Below, piece after piece: positions 10,601-19,347 of a stretch of DNA of 64,000 bases (the first letter of the stretch is position 1; every line of letters begins with the position of its first letter). The notes below the pieces were generated by a model. That model was not told the origin of the DNA. It worked only from the letters and a program-made list of their open reading frames with translations, and ran no database searches. Position numbers and translations under genes: made by a program. The DNA comes from Methylomonas paludis (lineage in GTDB: Bacteria > Pseudomonadota > Gammaproteobacteria > Methylococcales > Methylomonadaceae). The stretch covers positions 806,001 to 870,000 of the forward strand of contig NZ_CP073754.1 in NCBI RefSeq assembly GCF_018734325.1, written 5' to 3'.

Positions 10601-11521
10601 CAGTTTGCCAGCAAAGCCGGCAGCAGTTTTCAGAAACTGGCTGCAGAAGAACTGCATCACACCGGCTGCATCGCCTGGGCATTCGACGACTTGCCGGAAA
10701 CCCGCCAGTTTAGCCAAAACGGCCAAAACTTTATCGGTTTCCCGGCCATTATCGACGAAGGCGAAACCGTGGGCGTAAAAATTCTGGATACCCAGGAAAA
10801 AGCCGCCCTGGCCCATTTTCAGGGTCTGACCCGGTTGTTTCAATTGCACTGTCGCAAAGATGCCCAATACATCGTCAAAAACAGCGGCGTGCCTGCCAAT
10901 TTACAGTTGGCCTATAACCAGCTGGCCAAACATCGCTTATTGCCGGAGCGGCCCGGTGGCGATTTCAAAACCGATTTTCTGTTTTTAATCTTCAGCAGCG
11001 TATTTGTCGAAGCCGCCAATATCCGTAGCCAGAGCCAGTTCGAAGCCGCCCTGGCCGGCAAAAAATCCCAACTGGTTAGCACCGCCAGTTTGGCCGGCAG
11101 GCAAATCAGCGAAATTATGGCAAACTATCAAACAGTGCAGCGGCGCTTAAGCCAACCCGGCCTGAATCCCATCTTAAAAGCCGATGTGGAAAACCAGTTG
11201 GCCCTGCTGGTGTATAGTGGATTTATCCGCCATACCCCTATGCCGCAACTCCAGGCTTTGCCGCGTTATTTAACAGCCATAGAATACCGGCTGGACAAGC
11301 AAAAACCGGACAGTCCGGATGTGCAGGGTTTACAGCGTCTGAGCCGGCATTACTGGGCGCGGGTGGAAAAACAGGCCAAAACCCGGCTCACCGACCCGGA
11401 GCGCGAGCTGTTTCGTTGGAGTCTGGAAGAACTGCGGGTATCCTTGTTTGCCCAGCAATTGAAAACCGCTTTTCCGGTCTCAGTGCAAAGACTGGAAAAA
11501 GTTTGGAACGAAACCGGCTAA
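7628..11521 (+). CDS. hrpA: ATP-dependent RNA helicase HrpA
   Basis: This is a DEAH-box helicase that rescues stalled or colliding ribosomes and acts on mRNA in the cytosol. Walker A is GETGSGKTT (residues 98-106). The DEAH box is in IIIDEAHERS (about residue 195), and the SAT motif (TSATIDPERF) and QRAGRCGR (motif VI) follow. Behind the helicase core come the HA2/OB domains and the long DUF3418-type C-terminal region found in HrpA but not HrpB. At 1297 aa the length is that of full HrpA. Confidence 0.95.
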   Translation: MSYHQQLQQLFGRLDNCMSADQHQFKRQLQRLRTELPKAKQPEQLLAGLAAKIERSNSRYLQRRAAVPLINYPDLPVTAKKADIAALIQQHQVTIVCGETGSGKTTQLPKICLEIGRGVAGLIGHTQPRRIAARTVADRIAEELGQSIGQAVGYKVRFHDKTHENSLIKLMTDGILLAESQNDPYLNQYDTIIIDEAHERSLNIDFLLGYLKWLLPKRPDLKVIITSATIDPERFAKHFDNAPIVNVSGRTYPVDVRYRPIELIEEDDETAADLQQAILDAVDELHRDLPGDILIFLTGEHEIRETTESLRKHHHSNRYDILPLYSKLSVSEQERVFKPQGGKLRIVLATNVAETSLTVPGIRCVIDSGHARISRYSHRSKIQRLPIERISQASANQRAGRCGRIAEGICIRLYAHEDYLARPEFTEPEILRTNLSAVILQMAALKLGDIEDFPFIEPPEEKMIRDGKNALFEVDALDKQGKLTATGQQLAKIPTDPKLARMLLSAAELSALSEVAIIVSALSIQDPREKPADKLPQAEARHAQFKADESDFLSLLNIWNAFEEQKKHLSNSKLRKYCQDNFLSYIRMREWFDIHAQIMQVARGELKLKFNENPANYEQIHCALLPGLLSNIGFRHEQYEYLGARGLKFFIFPGSGQHKLRPKWIMAAEQVETSKVYARTVARIEPEWVEACAQHLIKRNYFDPHWEKNAGRSGVYERTLLYGLTLQAKRKVPYENVDAKAAREMFIVHALVNHDYHSNAPFFKANEKLLEEVGYIQHKGRRVDLVEDELWLQTFYDKKLPAEVVSGITLDQWRKQIEREQPNYLFLTKQDLTRNDDNQISDWDFPDRKKVGDLTIELHYRFEPGHDEDGVTAIIPIHQLNQIRTMPFDWLVPGLLEEKVAALIKALPKQLRKHFVPVPQTAKQCLEIEPDFKGSLYEWLGNRLRKLTGEAIPLNEWQPDALPAHLRMNFRVVDDQGKAVGYGRNLAELQQQFASKAGSSFQKLAAEELHHTGCIAWAFDDLPETRQFSQNGQNFIGFPAIIDEGETVGVKILDTQEKAALAHFQGLTRLFQLHCRKDAQYIVKNSGVPANLQLAYNQLAKHRLLPERPGGDFKTDFLFLIFSSVFVEAANIRSQSQFEAALAGKKSQLVSTASLAGRQISEIMANYQTVQRRLSQPGLNPILKADVENQLALLVYSGFIRHTPMPQLQALPRYLTAIEYRLDKQKPDSPDVQGLQRLSRHYWARVEKQAKTRLTDPERELFRWSLEELRVSLFAQQLKTAFPVSVQRLEKVWNETG

Positions 11522-11577
11522 GCGCATAGGTGGCTGCAAATTCAGCCAAAACATCACCACCAAGATTGGGAAACCAC

Positions 11578-12288
11578 ATGATACCTATCAGAGACTCCAT
11601 TCCCTGCCTCACCCGGCCCTATGTCACCTGGGCTATCATGGCAATCTGTATCATCGTGTTTCTGGTGATGTTACTGTTGCCGGCCAATGTGTCCCAGCAT
11701 TTACTCTATCTATACGGTATGGTGCCGATCCGCTACAGCAATCCGGAATGGGCCTACAATTTCGGTTTGCCGCCCGATCATTATCTGTCGTTTCTGACCA
11801 GCTTGTTTTTGCATGGCGGCTGGATACACATCATCGTCAATATGATCTTTTTGTGGATTTTTGCCGATAACATCGAAGACTTGCTCGGCCACGGCCGCTT
11901 TATCGTGTTTTACCTGCTGTGCGGCTTGCTGGCCACCTATACCCAATGGTATTTCACCCCGCAATTCGTCATCCCGGTAGTGGGGGCTTCCGGCGCCATC
12001 GCCGGGGTATTGGGGGCATATTTTGTCCGCTTCCCCTATGCCCGGGTCGTCATCCTGGTCCCCATCCTGTTTTTCCCGCTGTTTTTTGAAGTCCCCGCCA
12101 TTGCCTTTTTAGGCTTTTGGGTCATTATGCAACTGGACGAAGTATCCACCGCCGCCAGATTTACCGGCATAGCCGCCACCGGTTCCGCCTGGTGGGCGCA
12201 TATCGGCGGTTTCGTGGCTGGCGCCTTGTTACACAGCCTGTTTTTGCCGGCCGCCAGACCCGGTGACAAAGCCGACCTGTATCCCTGA
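11578..12288 (+). CDS. Rhomboid family intramembrane serine protease
   Basis: A multi-pass membrane protein of 236 aa. The catalytic serine is S138 in GASGAIAG and the catalytic histidine is H208 in AHIGGFVAG. The family's HxxxN motif appears as HIIVN (residues 84-88). The enzyme cleaves single-pass membrane proteins inside the bilayer; its substrate is unknown. I chose the ATG at 11578, preceded by TTGGGA and directly in front of the first membrane segment, over a GTG 48 bases upstream. It follows hrpA by 56 bp and may be read with it. Confidence 0.88.
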   Translation: MIPIRDSIPCLTRPYVTWAIMAICIIVFLVMLLLPANVSQHLLYLYGMVPIRYSNPEWAYNFGLPPDHYLSFLTSLFLHGGWIHIIVNMIFLWIFADNIEDLLGHGRFIVFYLLCGLLATYTQWYFTPQFVIPVVGASGAIAGVLGAYFVRFPYARVVILVPILFFPLFFEVPAIAFLGFWVIMQLDEVSTAARFTGIAATGSAWWAHIGGFVAGALLHSLFLPAARPGDKADLYP

Positions 12289-12334
12289 TGTTAAAATTAC
12301 TATTTAGTTTTACCGGAACCGGCAAATATCCAAT

Positions 12335-12366
12335 GTAGCCTCGATGCAGCAACGCCGAATCGAGGT
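12335..12366. repeat. Short dispersed hairpin, CCTCGAT family (copy 1)
   Basis: CCTCGAT (12339-12345) and ATCGAGG (12359-12365) form a perfect 7-bp stem, and GTAG precedes it as in the other copies. The loop (GCAGCAACGCCGA) differs from the usual one, so this copy has diverged. Confidence 0.7.
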
Positions 12367-12484
12367 CTCGGCTGTAAATGAATTGACCAAATGTCTTAGA
12401 TTCCACCCAGTTTCATCAAGGCTAGCATAACAAATGCCGTAAACCGGCGGTTCTAAACCGCTCTGATAAAAATGCGCCGGAAAG

Positions 12485-12514
12485 TTGAGAAAGATGTAGG
12501 GTTTTCTTTATAAT
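12485..12514 (+). promoter_or_regulatory. Probable sigma-70 promoter of the 107-aa membrane protein
   Basis: TTGAGA (12485-12490), an 18-base spacer and a perfect TATAAT (12509-12514). The start codon is 76 bases past the -10 box. Confidence 0.65.
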
Positions 12515-12589
12515 GCCGTTAAAATTCACGGCTTGAAACAGCAGGATTCACCTGCCCACCGCTAAACACTTCTCAGAGAAATATCGTTT

Positions 12590-12913
12590 ATGAAAAATCT
12601 TAATGTTGTACTGGTCAGATTCCTGCAATTTGTGGTCTTCACCTTGTTTACCTTTATCGTACTGGTTTATTTCGGAACCCTGGTACTGCTGCCGCTGGAT
12701 ATCGTAGTACTGATCACCAAACTGTTGGAAACAATCGGTATCGGCAGCTTGTTTGGTGCGATCATCGCGGTGCCGGTAGTGGCTTATCTGGGTAAAATCG
12801 TGTATCAAACCCCAGGTCTGGTATCACTGCTGATCGAAAACGGTTTGCAACTGGTTGATACCGGCAAACAACGGGTAGATGCATTCAATAAAATTGCTGC
12901 TGCTGCCAAATAA
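12590..12913 (+). CDS. Small conserved membrane protein, function unknown
   Basis: A 107-aa protein with two strong hydrophobic segments (about residues 8-34 and 43-72) and a short amphipathic soluble tail ending in KIAAAAK. I do not recognise the family. The gene has its own sigma-70 promoter and a strong terminator, so it is an independent unit and probably well expressed. Confidence 0.75.
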   Translation: MKNLNVVLVRFLQFVVFTLFTFIVLVYFGTLVLLPLDIVVLITKLLETIGIGSLFGAIIAVPVVAYLGKIVYQTPGLVSLLIENGLQLVDTGKQRVDAFNKIAAAAK

Positions 12914-12934
12914 ACATCCGGCCTAAGCATCAAT

Positions 12935-12961
12935 AAAAAAGGGGCGTTAAGCCCCTTTTTT
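12935..12961. terminator. Bidirectional terminator
   Basis: GGGGC, a 5-base loop and GCCCC, flanked by six A's on the left and six T's on the right. It serves both the small membrane protein (+) and prfC (-), which converge here. Confidence 0.9.
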
Positions 12962-12973
12962 GTACTCGCAAGC

Positions 12974-14560
12974 TTACAATTCCCTGGTCGCGCTAAAGCT
13001 GATATCCGGCCAGCGCTCCTCAGTCAACTGCAGATTAACCCGGCTATTGGCCAGATACACCAGATAACCGCCGCCGTCTTCGGCCAGATTCTCAAACGCC
13101 TTGTTCTTAAACTCCTCCAGCTTAAGCGGATTTTTGGCACTGACCCAGCGTACCGTATTAATAGCAATATTGTCGTACACACATTCCACGTTGTATTCAC
13201 TCTTCAAACGATGCGCCGTCACATCAAACTGCAATACCCCCACAGCACCCAGAATCAGATCGTTATTTTTCAAAGGCCGGAATAACTGGGTGGCCCCTTC
13301 CTCGGTCAGCTGAATCAGGCCTTTTTGCAGGGCTTTGGCGCGTAACGGGTCTTTTAATACCACGCGGCGGAATAATTCCGGGGCAAAATAAGGGATGCCG
13401 CCGTATTTCAATACCTCACCCTGGGTAAAGGTATCGCCCACCTGGATGGTGCCGTGATTGTGCAAACCAATAATATCGCCCGGATAAGCCTCTTCCACAT
13501 GTTTACGGCTGTCGGCCTGAAAAGTGATGGCATTGGCTACCATGATATTCTTGCCGATACGCACATGATTCAGCTTCATGCCCTTATCAAACTTGCCCGA
13601 ACAAATCCGTAAAAAAGCCACCCGGTCCCGATGTGCCGGGTCCATATTGGCCTGAATCTTAAACACCACACCAGAGAACTTTTCTTCAGTCGGTATAACC
13701 TCGCGTTGTTCGGCCTGTCGGGGTTTTGGCCCTGGCGCAAATTCGGCAAACGCATCCAGCAATTCGATAATACCGAAATTATTAATAGCCGAACCAAAAA
13801 ACACCGGGGTTTGCGTACCGCTCAAATATTTTTGCAGATTAAACTCATGGCTGGCGCCTTTAACCAGTTCGATTTCCTCACGCAATTCCTCCGCCTGATC
13901 GCCCAGCAATTCATCCAGCTTGGGATTATTTAAACCCTTGATGATCTCCGCCTTGGCAATCCGGCCGCCATGATGCGGGCTGAACAGCAAAATCTCATCC
14001 TTATACAACTGATAAACCCCTTTAAAGCGTTTACCCATACCGATCGGCCAGGTCATTGGTGCACACTGAATTTTCAGTACCGTTTCCACCTCGTCCAGCA
14101 ACTCAATCGGTTCCCGGCCTTCCCGGTCCAGCTTGTTGATAAAAGTCAGAATAGGTGTATCGCGTAAACGGCACACTTCCATTAATTTAATGGTTCTGTC
14201 CTCAACACCCTTGGCCACGTCGATCACCATCAATGCGGAATCCACGGCGGTCAGGGTTCGATAAGTATCCTCAGAAAAGTCCTCATGGCCGGGAGTGTCC
14301 AGCAAATTGATAATACAGTCATTATGTTCAAACTGCATCACCGAAGTGGTCACCGAAATCCCGCGCTCCTTCTCCATTTCCATCCAGTCCGAAGTAGCAT
14401 GACGCGCGGCTTTGCGGCCCTTGACCGAACCAGCCAGCTGAATGGCGCCGCCAAACAGCAGCAGTTTTTCAGTAATCGTGGTTTTTCCGGCATCCGGATG
14501 GGAAATAATCGCAAAAGTTCGGCGTCGGTTAGCCTCGGTAGCAATTTCGGTGAGTGTCAT
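12974..14560 (-). CDS. prfC: Peptide chain release factor 3
   Basis: This GTPase removes RF1/RF2 from the ribosome after termination. The GTP-binding P-loop is SHPDAGKTT (about residues 20-28). DTPGHEDF is the G3 motif and NKLDRE the G4 motif. The EF-G-like domains II and III follow. At 528 aa the length equals that of the family. It is a single gene that converges on the small membrane protein. Confidence 0.96.
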   Translation of the reverse strand: MTLTEIATEANRRRTFAIISHPDAGKTTITEKLLLFGGAIQLAGSVKGRKAARHATSDWMEMEKERGISVTTSVMQFEHNDCIINLLDTPGHEDFSEDTYRTLTAVDSALMVIDVAKGVEDRTIKLMEVCRLRDTPILTFINKLDREGREPIELLDEVETVLKIQCAPMTWPIGMGKRFKGVYQLYKDEILLFSPHHGGRIAKAEIIKGLNNPKLDELLGDQAEELREEIELVKGASHEFNLQKYLSGTQTPVFFGSAINNFGIIELLDAFAEFAPGPKPRQAEQREVIPTEEKFSGVVFKIQANMDPAHRDRVAFLRICSGKFDKGMKLNHVRIGKNIMVANAITFQADSRKHVEEAYPGDIIGLHNHGTIQVGDTFTQGEVLKYGGIPYFAPELFRRVVLKDPLRAKALQKGLIQLTEEGATQLFRPLKNNDLILGAVGVLQFDVTAHRLKSEYNVECVYDNIAINTVRWVSAKNPLKLEEFKNKAFENLAEDGGGYLVYLANSRVNLQLTEERWPDISFSATREL

Positions 14561-14580
14561 GGCAGGTAAGGATAGGGATA

Positions 14581-14606
14581 AAAAACCCCCTATTATGGCG
14601 GTTTTT
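14581..14606 (-). terminator. Terminator of the acyltransferase gene
   Basis: On the minus strand AAAAACCGCC, a 6-base loop and GGGGGTTTTT form a near-perfect stem with a T-rich 3' arm, 45 bases past the acyltransferase stop. Confidence 0.6.
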
Positions 14607-14650
14607 GCTAAAAATAATAAGGGTGTAGCCGATACTATTTGATAGCGGGG

Positions 14651-15988
14651 CTAAAAACAGCCGGGTTCGGGGAATAAAGTCGGCCAGTCTAACTCAGCTC
14701 CGGCAATCATGGCTTGCCGATAGGCTCCCCAAACTTTATGAGGATAGTCATCGCCCAGATTAAGCGTGCTGATAATCCGGCCTTCATGGCCAGCATGATG
14801 CAGGCTGTCATTAATATAGCTGCGCAATACCGAATGGGGGCCAATTTCAATAAAGATATTCAGTCCGTCTGCCAGCATCTGATTAATCGCCTGTTTAAAC
14901 ATCACCGGCTTGCGAATGTTATGCCACCAATATTCGGCACCAAGTTCGGTGGTTTCCAGTTTAGCGCCGGTCACAGTCGAATAAAATGGAATAGGGCCGT
15001 TAACAGGCTGCAAGTTTGCCAGCGATGATGTTACCCCCGCTTCAATGGGGTCCATGGCCGCACTGTGAAAAGCATAATCCAGCGCCAAACGCCTGTGCAC
15101 AATATTTTGGCCAGTCAAAAAAGTCTCAAATTTTGCCAATGCGGCGGTATCGCCAGACAAGGTCACGCCGCGATGACTGTTAAATCCGGCAATGACAATC
15201 GCGGAAACCAAACCGCTTGCTTCCAGTAATGATATTACTTCTGGATGATCCAGTCGGACAGCGGTCATAGCGCCACTGCCTTTAGTCACACTTTGCCAGC
15301 GGCTACGCTGATAAATAATCTCAACCGCCGCTTCAAGGGATAAGGCCCCGGCTGCCCAGGCGGCTGGTACTTCACCGACACTGTGTCCAGCCACCGCCGT
15401 GGGCATCAGGCCTTTGCTGCGCAGCATCTGGGTAATGCCCACCTGTATCGCAAACAAAGCCGGTTGGGCGATTTCCGTGGCGGCGTAACGGTCTGCGCCG
15501 ATACCGGCAAGCTCCGTTTCCAAACAATGATCGGTGTAATTGGCATAAATCGCATCGACCTGCCGTATAGTCCGCTTAAACACCGGGTCTTCTGCCAGCA
15601 GATTTTTAGCCATGCCGGCCCACTGTGAACCATTACCGGAATAAATAAAGGCTGCGCCGTTGGGCGCCTTTAAGGCCAGACCGGTATCAACCAGCGTCCG
15701 GTCGGCTGTGCCATCGGCACAAGCCAGCAAGGTTTTGGCAACTTCCGCTGTCGATGCGCCAAATACTACTGTGCGGTGCGGGTGCCATGTCTGTCCAAGC
15801 AGACTATGGTAGGCGGCATCATACAGATTAACTTGGGGGTGGCTGGTTAAATACTCGGCCAGATCGCGCTCGGCACTGGTCAGGGCTCCCTCGTCATTAG
15901 CCGAAACCAGCACCGGCCAAACTTGGTTGGCCGGGGCATCATAATCAAGTTGTGGCTCGGTGGGTGGTAAGTAACTTTCCAAAATCAC
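14651..15988 (-). CDS. Stand-alone polyketide-synthase-type acyltransferase
   Basis: This 445-aa protein has the layout of one slice of a modular polyketide synthase. A KS-AT linker-like region (residues 24-110) is followed by a complete acyltransferase domain beginning FIYSGNGSQWAGM. The active serine is S203 in GHSVGE and the active histidine is H308 in YAFHSA. The second motif mixes the malonyl (HAFH) and methylmalonyl (YASH) signatures, so substrate choice is unclear. No ketosynthase, carrier or other synthase domain is next to it. It could load a carrier protein in trans or be a remnant of a larger gene. It lies 51 bp behind a VanZ-type gene on the same strand. Confidence 0.8.
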   Translation of the reverse strand: MILESYLPPTEPQLDYDAPANQVWPVLVSANDEGALTSAERDLAEYLTSHPQVNLYDAAYHSLLGQTWHPHRTVVFGASTAEVAKTLLACADGTADRTLVDTGLALKAPNGAAFIYSGNGSQWAGMAKNLLAEDPVFKRTIRQVDAIYANYTDHCLETELAGIGADRYAATEIAQPALFAIQVGITQMLRSKGLMPTAVAGHSVGEVPAAWAAGALSLEAAVEIIYQRSRWQSVTKGSGAMTAVRLDHPEVISLLEASGLVSAIVIAGFNSHRGVTLSGDTAALAKFETFLTGQNIVHRRLALDYAFHSAAMDPIEAGVTSSLANLQPVNGPIPFYSTVTGAKLETTELGAEYWWHNIRKPVMFKQAINQMLADGLNIFIEIGPHSVLRSYINDSLHHAGHEGRIISTLNLGDDYPHKVWGAYRQAMIAGAELDWPTLFPEPGCF

Positions 15989-16039
15989 ATAAGTCTTAGT
16001 GGATAGAGACTAAATATCTGGTTGGTGTACCAGGCAATA

Positions 16040-16435
16040 TCAGGATACACTCGGTAAAACCTGGTTATTAGTGCGGTGTTTATGGCGCCAATAGCAAAAA
16101 ATAATACCGGTAGCCGCGCCGATATTATCAGCCAGCCAATCATTGGCACTTGAGTTTCTACCCACCACAAAAGATTGGTGCCATTCATCAGAAATCCCAT
16201 ATAGGCTGCAAAAAACAAAGCTGATGAGTAACACATAAACCCGGCTGATGCCGATATGCCTGAAAGCCCGCCAGGCCAGGATGCCCATAACCCCGTAAGC
16301 AAGATAATGGTGGAGTTTATCCTCATTTTCAAACCAGTTCGGCGTTGGTAACCGGGATTGATCGGATAGAAAGAAAATCAAACCGCAAAACAGTATTAAA
16401 GCCAAAGAATCCAATTTTTTATGCATAGCTATCAT
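16040..16435 (-). CDS. VanZ family membrane protein
   Basis: A 131-aa protein with four hydrophobic segments and the VanZ signature: NEDKLHHYLAYGVMG near the front, then LYGISDEWHQSFVVGRNSSANDWLADNIGAATG. The conserved acidic and His residues (DKxxH, DEWHQ, DxxxDNxGA) face the membrane. VanZ homologues give low-level teicoplanin resistance in enterococci; the role in Gram-negatives is unknown. ATG codons at codons 1 and 4 are both possible starts. It precedes the acyltransferase and may share its transcript. Confidence 0.82.
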   Translation of the reverse strand: MIAMHKKLDSLALILFCGLIFFLSDQSRLPTPNWFENEDKLHHYLAYGVMGILAWRAFRHIGISRVYVLLISFVFCSLYGISDEWHQSFVVGRNSSANDWLADNIGAATGIIFCYWRHKHRTNNQVLPSVS

Positions 16436-16811
16436 TAGGGTAGATTAAGCAACAGCCTGTAACTGTAACAAGTATCGAACATAATTTAAACCACTAGCTA
16501 AGCTGTAGAGTGCAAATCCGGCACTGGCTATGGCAGTCTTCAATGATAATTAATTTATACAACAACGGCTTATAAGGTTTTTGCTTGTGTCGCCGACAAT
16601 AAATCCCAAAGCGGTATCAGCTCAGCTGCATTCACCGTCAGGCAAGCCACCAAAACTTAGCAGGACGTTTGTGTGCTGCTGTTGCGAAAACAATCTACAC
16701 CAGCTCATGGATCAGTTACCCTTGATCCGACGATAGCGGTTTAAAAATAGCTTTACAGTCTATGTGGTAGAATGATCAAACACCTTAACCCTGTCTTAAA
16801 AGAGAACTCAC
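16436..16811. other. Intergenic region
   Basis: About 375 bp between divergent genes. It holds one degenerate copy of the GTGGATT hairpin family (16630-16695). I could not place a convincing promoter. Confidence 0.5.
16630..16695. repeat. Dispersed GTGGATT-type element, degenerate copy (C1)
   Basis: ATTCACCGTCAGGCAAGCC, then ACCAAAACTTAGCAGGACG, aligns with the intact copy at 62428-62503. The second half keeps the TTGCGAAAAC that corresponds to TATCACGAAAACACCC there. The left arm of the first hairpin has decayed. Confidence 0.6.
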
Positions 16812-17201
16812 ATGCAATTTAAACGATCGGCTGGTTTGGCTCTGCTGTTATTATCGGGCCCGGCATTTGCCGAAGTGCCGCTTACCCGTGCCGATATTCT
16901 GGGTACCTGGCAAATAGACAAAGAATCCATGCATGCTGATGGCAGCCAGGGGCGCAGCCAGAATACCAAATGGACATTCAGAGAGGACGGCACTATGGAA
17001 GGTGTTTCCGAAGAAGCAGAAGCTCACGCCCGCATCAACGAAATGCGCGCAATACTGAATTATTCCATAGAAAACGGCAAGCTGATCAAACAAGCCGCCG
17101 CTGGCCGCTCTAAAATGGATACCTGCACTGCAGTCGAAAAAGACGGCGCAAAAATGGTACTGAAATGCCAGTCAATTTATTTTTTCATGACCAAAAAATA
17201 A
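16812..17201 (+). CDS. Small secreted lipocalin-like protein, function unknown
   Basis: A signal peptide (residues 1-20, ending GPAFA before EVPL) is followed by a compact beta-rich domain of about 108 residues. ILGTWQIDKES and KWTFREDGTMEG have the 'GTW...F..DGT' pattern of lipocalin-like and DUF-type beta barrels. Two cysteines near the C-terminus (DTCTAV, LKCQS) could form a disulphide in the periplasm. The ligand is unknown. A ribosome site (AGAGAA) precedes the ATG. Confidence 0.7.
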   Translation: MQFKRSAGLALLLLSGPAFAEVPLTRADILGTWQIDKESMHADGSQGRSQNTKWTFREDGTMEGVSEEAEAHARINEMRAILNYSIENGKLIKQAAAGRSKMDTCTAVEKDGAKMVLKCQSIYFFMTKK

Positions 17202-17305
17202 ATCACCCCAGCCAGCCAAGTCAGCTTATTGCAGTGATTTGGCTACCGCAAAGTGCCAACCGTCCTATCAACTCAGCGGTAAATCCCTTTCCAGTTTAGA
17301 TCAAA

Positions 17306-18109
17306 GTGGCCAATATCTTCAACTTTGCCGAGCAATGCCTGTTTCAAAACGATATTGAGCAAAAGCTGCTGGTAAGCCATCAGGCCAGACAATTGCTGGA
17401 TACCGGTCAATTAACGTTTCAGGATAGCGGCCAAGTTCAAGCTATTAGCGCCACCCGCTTTCCCCAGGCGCCGCTGCTGTTACCGCCACGGGAAATGCCC
17501 CGGCGCAGACTGGAAAGTCCGGCGGGCAGAGCCGCGTTTTTTCATGCCCTGGCCCATATCGAATTTATGGCCATCTATCTGGCCTGGGATATCATTTACC
17601 GGTTTCGCGGCTTGCCGGAACAATTTTATGGCGACTGGCTGCGTATTGCTGATGAAGAGGCCCAGCATTTCCAATTACTGCGCCAGCATTTATTAGGCTT
17701 AGGCTTGGATTACGGCGATTTACCGGCGCATCGCGGCTTATGGGCCCATGCCGAAGCCACTGCTGACAACCTGCTGGCTCGGCTGGCCGTGGTGCCGCGC
17801 TGCATGGAAGCCCACGGGCTGGATGTCACCCCAGGCATGATAGCCAAACTCAAGGAGTTGGATGACCAAGCCGGTACCGCCATCCTTACCCGGATATACC
17901 AAGATGAAATCGGCCATGTCGAACGCGGCTCATACTGGTTTAACCACTTTGCCCGACAACAAGGCCTGGATGCAGAACAGACTTATTTGAATTTACTGCG
18001 CGGATATTTCATCGGTAAACCCAAAGGCCCATTTAATCGCGATGCGCGTATAATCGCCGGTTTCACCCATTACGAAATCGATAGCCTGGAGGCGTATTTG
18101 CATGAGTAA
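17306..18109 (+). CDS. DUF455 family ferritin-like protein
   Basis: The 267-aa protein has the metal-binding Glu/His pattern of the ferritin-like DUF455 family: AHIEFMAIYLAWD (about residue 85), ADEEAQHF (about 115) and YQDEIGHVERG (about 202). The fold suggests a di-iron or other dinuclear centre; the reaction is unknown. The start is GTG with no strong ribosome site in front, chosen because the alignment of the family begins here. It overlaps nnrS by 8 bases, so the two are coupled. Confidence 0.82.
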   Translation: MANIFNFAEQCLFQNDIEQKLLVSHQARQLLDTGQLTFQDSGQVQAISATRFPQAPLLLPPREMPRRRLESPAGRAAFFHALAHIEFMAIYLAWDIIYRFRGLPEQFYGDWLRIADEEAQHFQLLRQHLLGLGLDYGDLPAHRGLWAHAEATADNLLARLAVVPRCMEAHGLDVTPGMIAKLKELDDQAGTAILTRIYQDEIGHVERGSYWFNHFARQQGLDAEQTYLNLLRGYFIGKPKGPFNRDARIIAGFTHYEIDSLEAYLHE

Positions 18110-19274
18110 CAAACCGGTTTTTGATTATCCGCTGTTTGCCATGGGCTTCAGAGTTTTTTTTGCACTGGCTGGATTATCGGCACTGGCCTTGATTGCCTTG
18201 TGGAGTGCGATGACCAACTCGGCTTTGCATCTGGATAATTACTACCCGGCCAGCATTTGGCATGGTCATGAAATGTTGTTGGGTTACGCCGTGGCCGTTA
18301 TCGCCGGATTTCTGTTGACCGCCATCAAAAACTGGACTGGCTTGCAGCCCCTTAAGCCAAACCAATTGGCCGGTTTAGCCTTGTTATGGCTGTATGGCCG
18401 GGTGGTACCCTTTTATGCCGACTTATTGCCGGATGGGCTGATTGCGCTGATCGATTTTAGTTTTTTACCCTTGCTGGCCTATTTTGCCGCTCAACCATTG
18501 CTGCGCAGCAATAGCCGGCATAATTTAATCTTTATTTTAATATTAATAGGCTTGGCGCTGGCCAATGGTTTGATCCATGCCCAAATCCTGGGTTTGGCCC
18601 AAACTGCAAGCACAGGTCTGCAACTGGCCGCTGCGCTAACTGTTCTGATCATTATCTTTGTCGCAGGTCGGGTATTTCCCTATTTTACCGAACGCGGTTT
18701 GAGTGGAGCCATCTGTATCCGCAATCCGCTTCTTGATCTGGCGGCGCTGCTGGGTAGTACTCTGGCTTTGGGCTTATGGGTTTTTGATGTGTCAGGATGG
18801 TTACTGGCCCTGGCTGCATTTGCCGCAGTGGTCGTAAATCTGTTGCGCGTTTCCGGCTGGCTGGATCGGCGCATATTATATGTACCCTTGTTGTGGATAC
18901 TTTATATCGGTTACGGCTGGCTGATATTAGGTTTCGCACTGCTGGCCTTAAGCGCATTTGCGCTGGTGTTGCCCTCACTGGCCCTGCATGCCTTCACCTT
19001 GGGCAGTATCGGCGTGTTGACCCTGGGCATGATGGCCAGAGTCAGCCTGGGCCACACCGGTCGCGCCCTCAAAGTATCCAATATCATCGCCTTGGCCTTC
19101 GTGTTGATTAATCTGGCCGCCGTGTTCAGAGTCCTGTTTCCCATCCTGTTACCGGCCTGGTACAGCAGCTTTATCATCATCTCCAGCTATTGCTGGCTGG
19201 CGGCGTTTTCCCTGTTTGGACTGTATTACGCGCCGATTTTGTCCGAGCCCAGAGTAGACGGCCAACCGGGATGA
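18102..19274 (+). CDS. nnrS: NnrS family membrane protein
   Basis: A very hydrophobic 390-aa protein with about twelve membrane segments. WHGHEMLLGYAVAVIAGFLLTAIKNWTG (residues 48-75) is the NnrS signature block, including the conserved histidines. NnrS proteins are haem- and copper-containing and are linked to tolerance of nitric oxide and its iron complexes. Here the gene overlaps the DUF455 gene rather than sitting beside a denitrification gene. A second NO-related locus (H-NOX) lies 37 kb away. Confidence 0.88.
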   Translation: MSNKPVFDYPLFAMGFRVFFALAGLSALALIALWSAMTNSALHLDNYYPASIWHGHEMLLGYAVAVIAGFLLTAIKNWTGLQPLKPNQLAGLALLWLYGRVVPFYADLLPDGLIALIDFSFLPLLAYFAAQPLLRSNSRHNLIFILILIGLALANGLIHAQILGLAQTASTGLQLAAALTVLIIIFVAGRVFPYFTERGLSGAICIRNPLLDLAALLGSTLALGLWVFDVSGWLLALAAFAAVVVNLLRVSGWLDRRILYVPLLWILYIGYGWLILGFALLALSAFALVLPSLALHAFTLGSIGVLTLGMMARVSLGHTGRALKVSNIIALAFVLINLAAVFRVLFPILLPAWYSSFIIISSYCWLAAFSLFGLYYAPILSEPRVDGQPG

Positions 19275-19347
19275 TATTTTAAGGCTGTAAAGCCATGATT
19301 CATGTCTGGCAGTGACTGATAGCTAGTCGGTTTTAACCCCCTGAGAA

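Larger units (their letters stand above)
12289..12589. other. Intergenic region with a repeat and a promoter
   Basis: About 300 bp without a gene. It holds one copy of the CCTCGAT hairpin family (12335-12366) and the promoter of the next gene (12485-12514). Confidence 0.6.

Noticed and set aside
15985-16332. A 115-codon hydrophobic frame overlapping the VanZ gene on the same strand
   Set aside because: It is a frame-shifted reading of the VanZ-type gene (16040-16435), which has the recognisable family motifs; this one has none.
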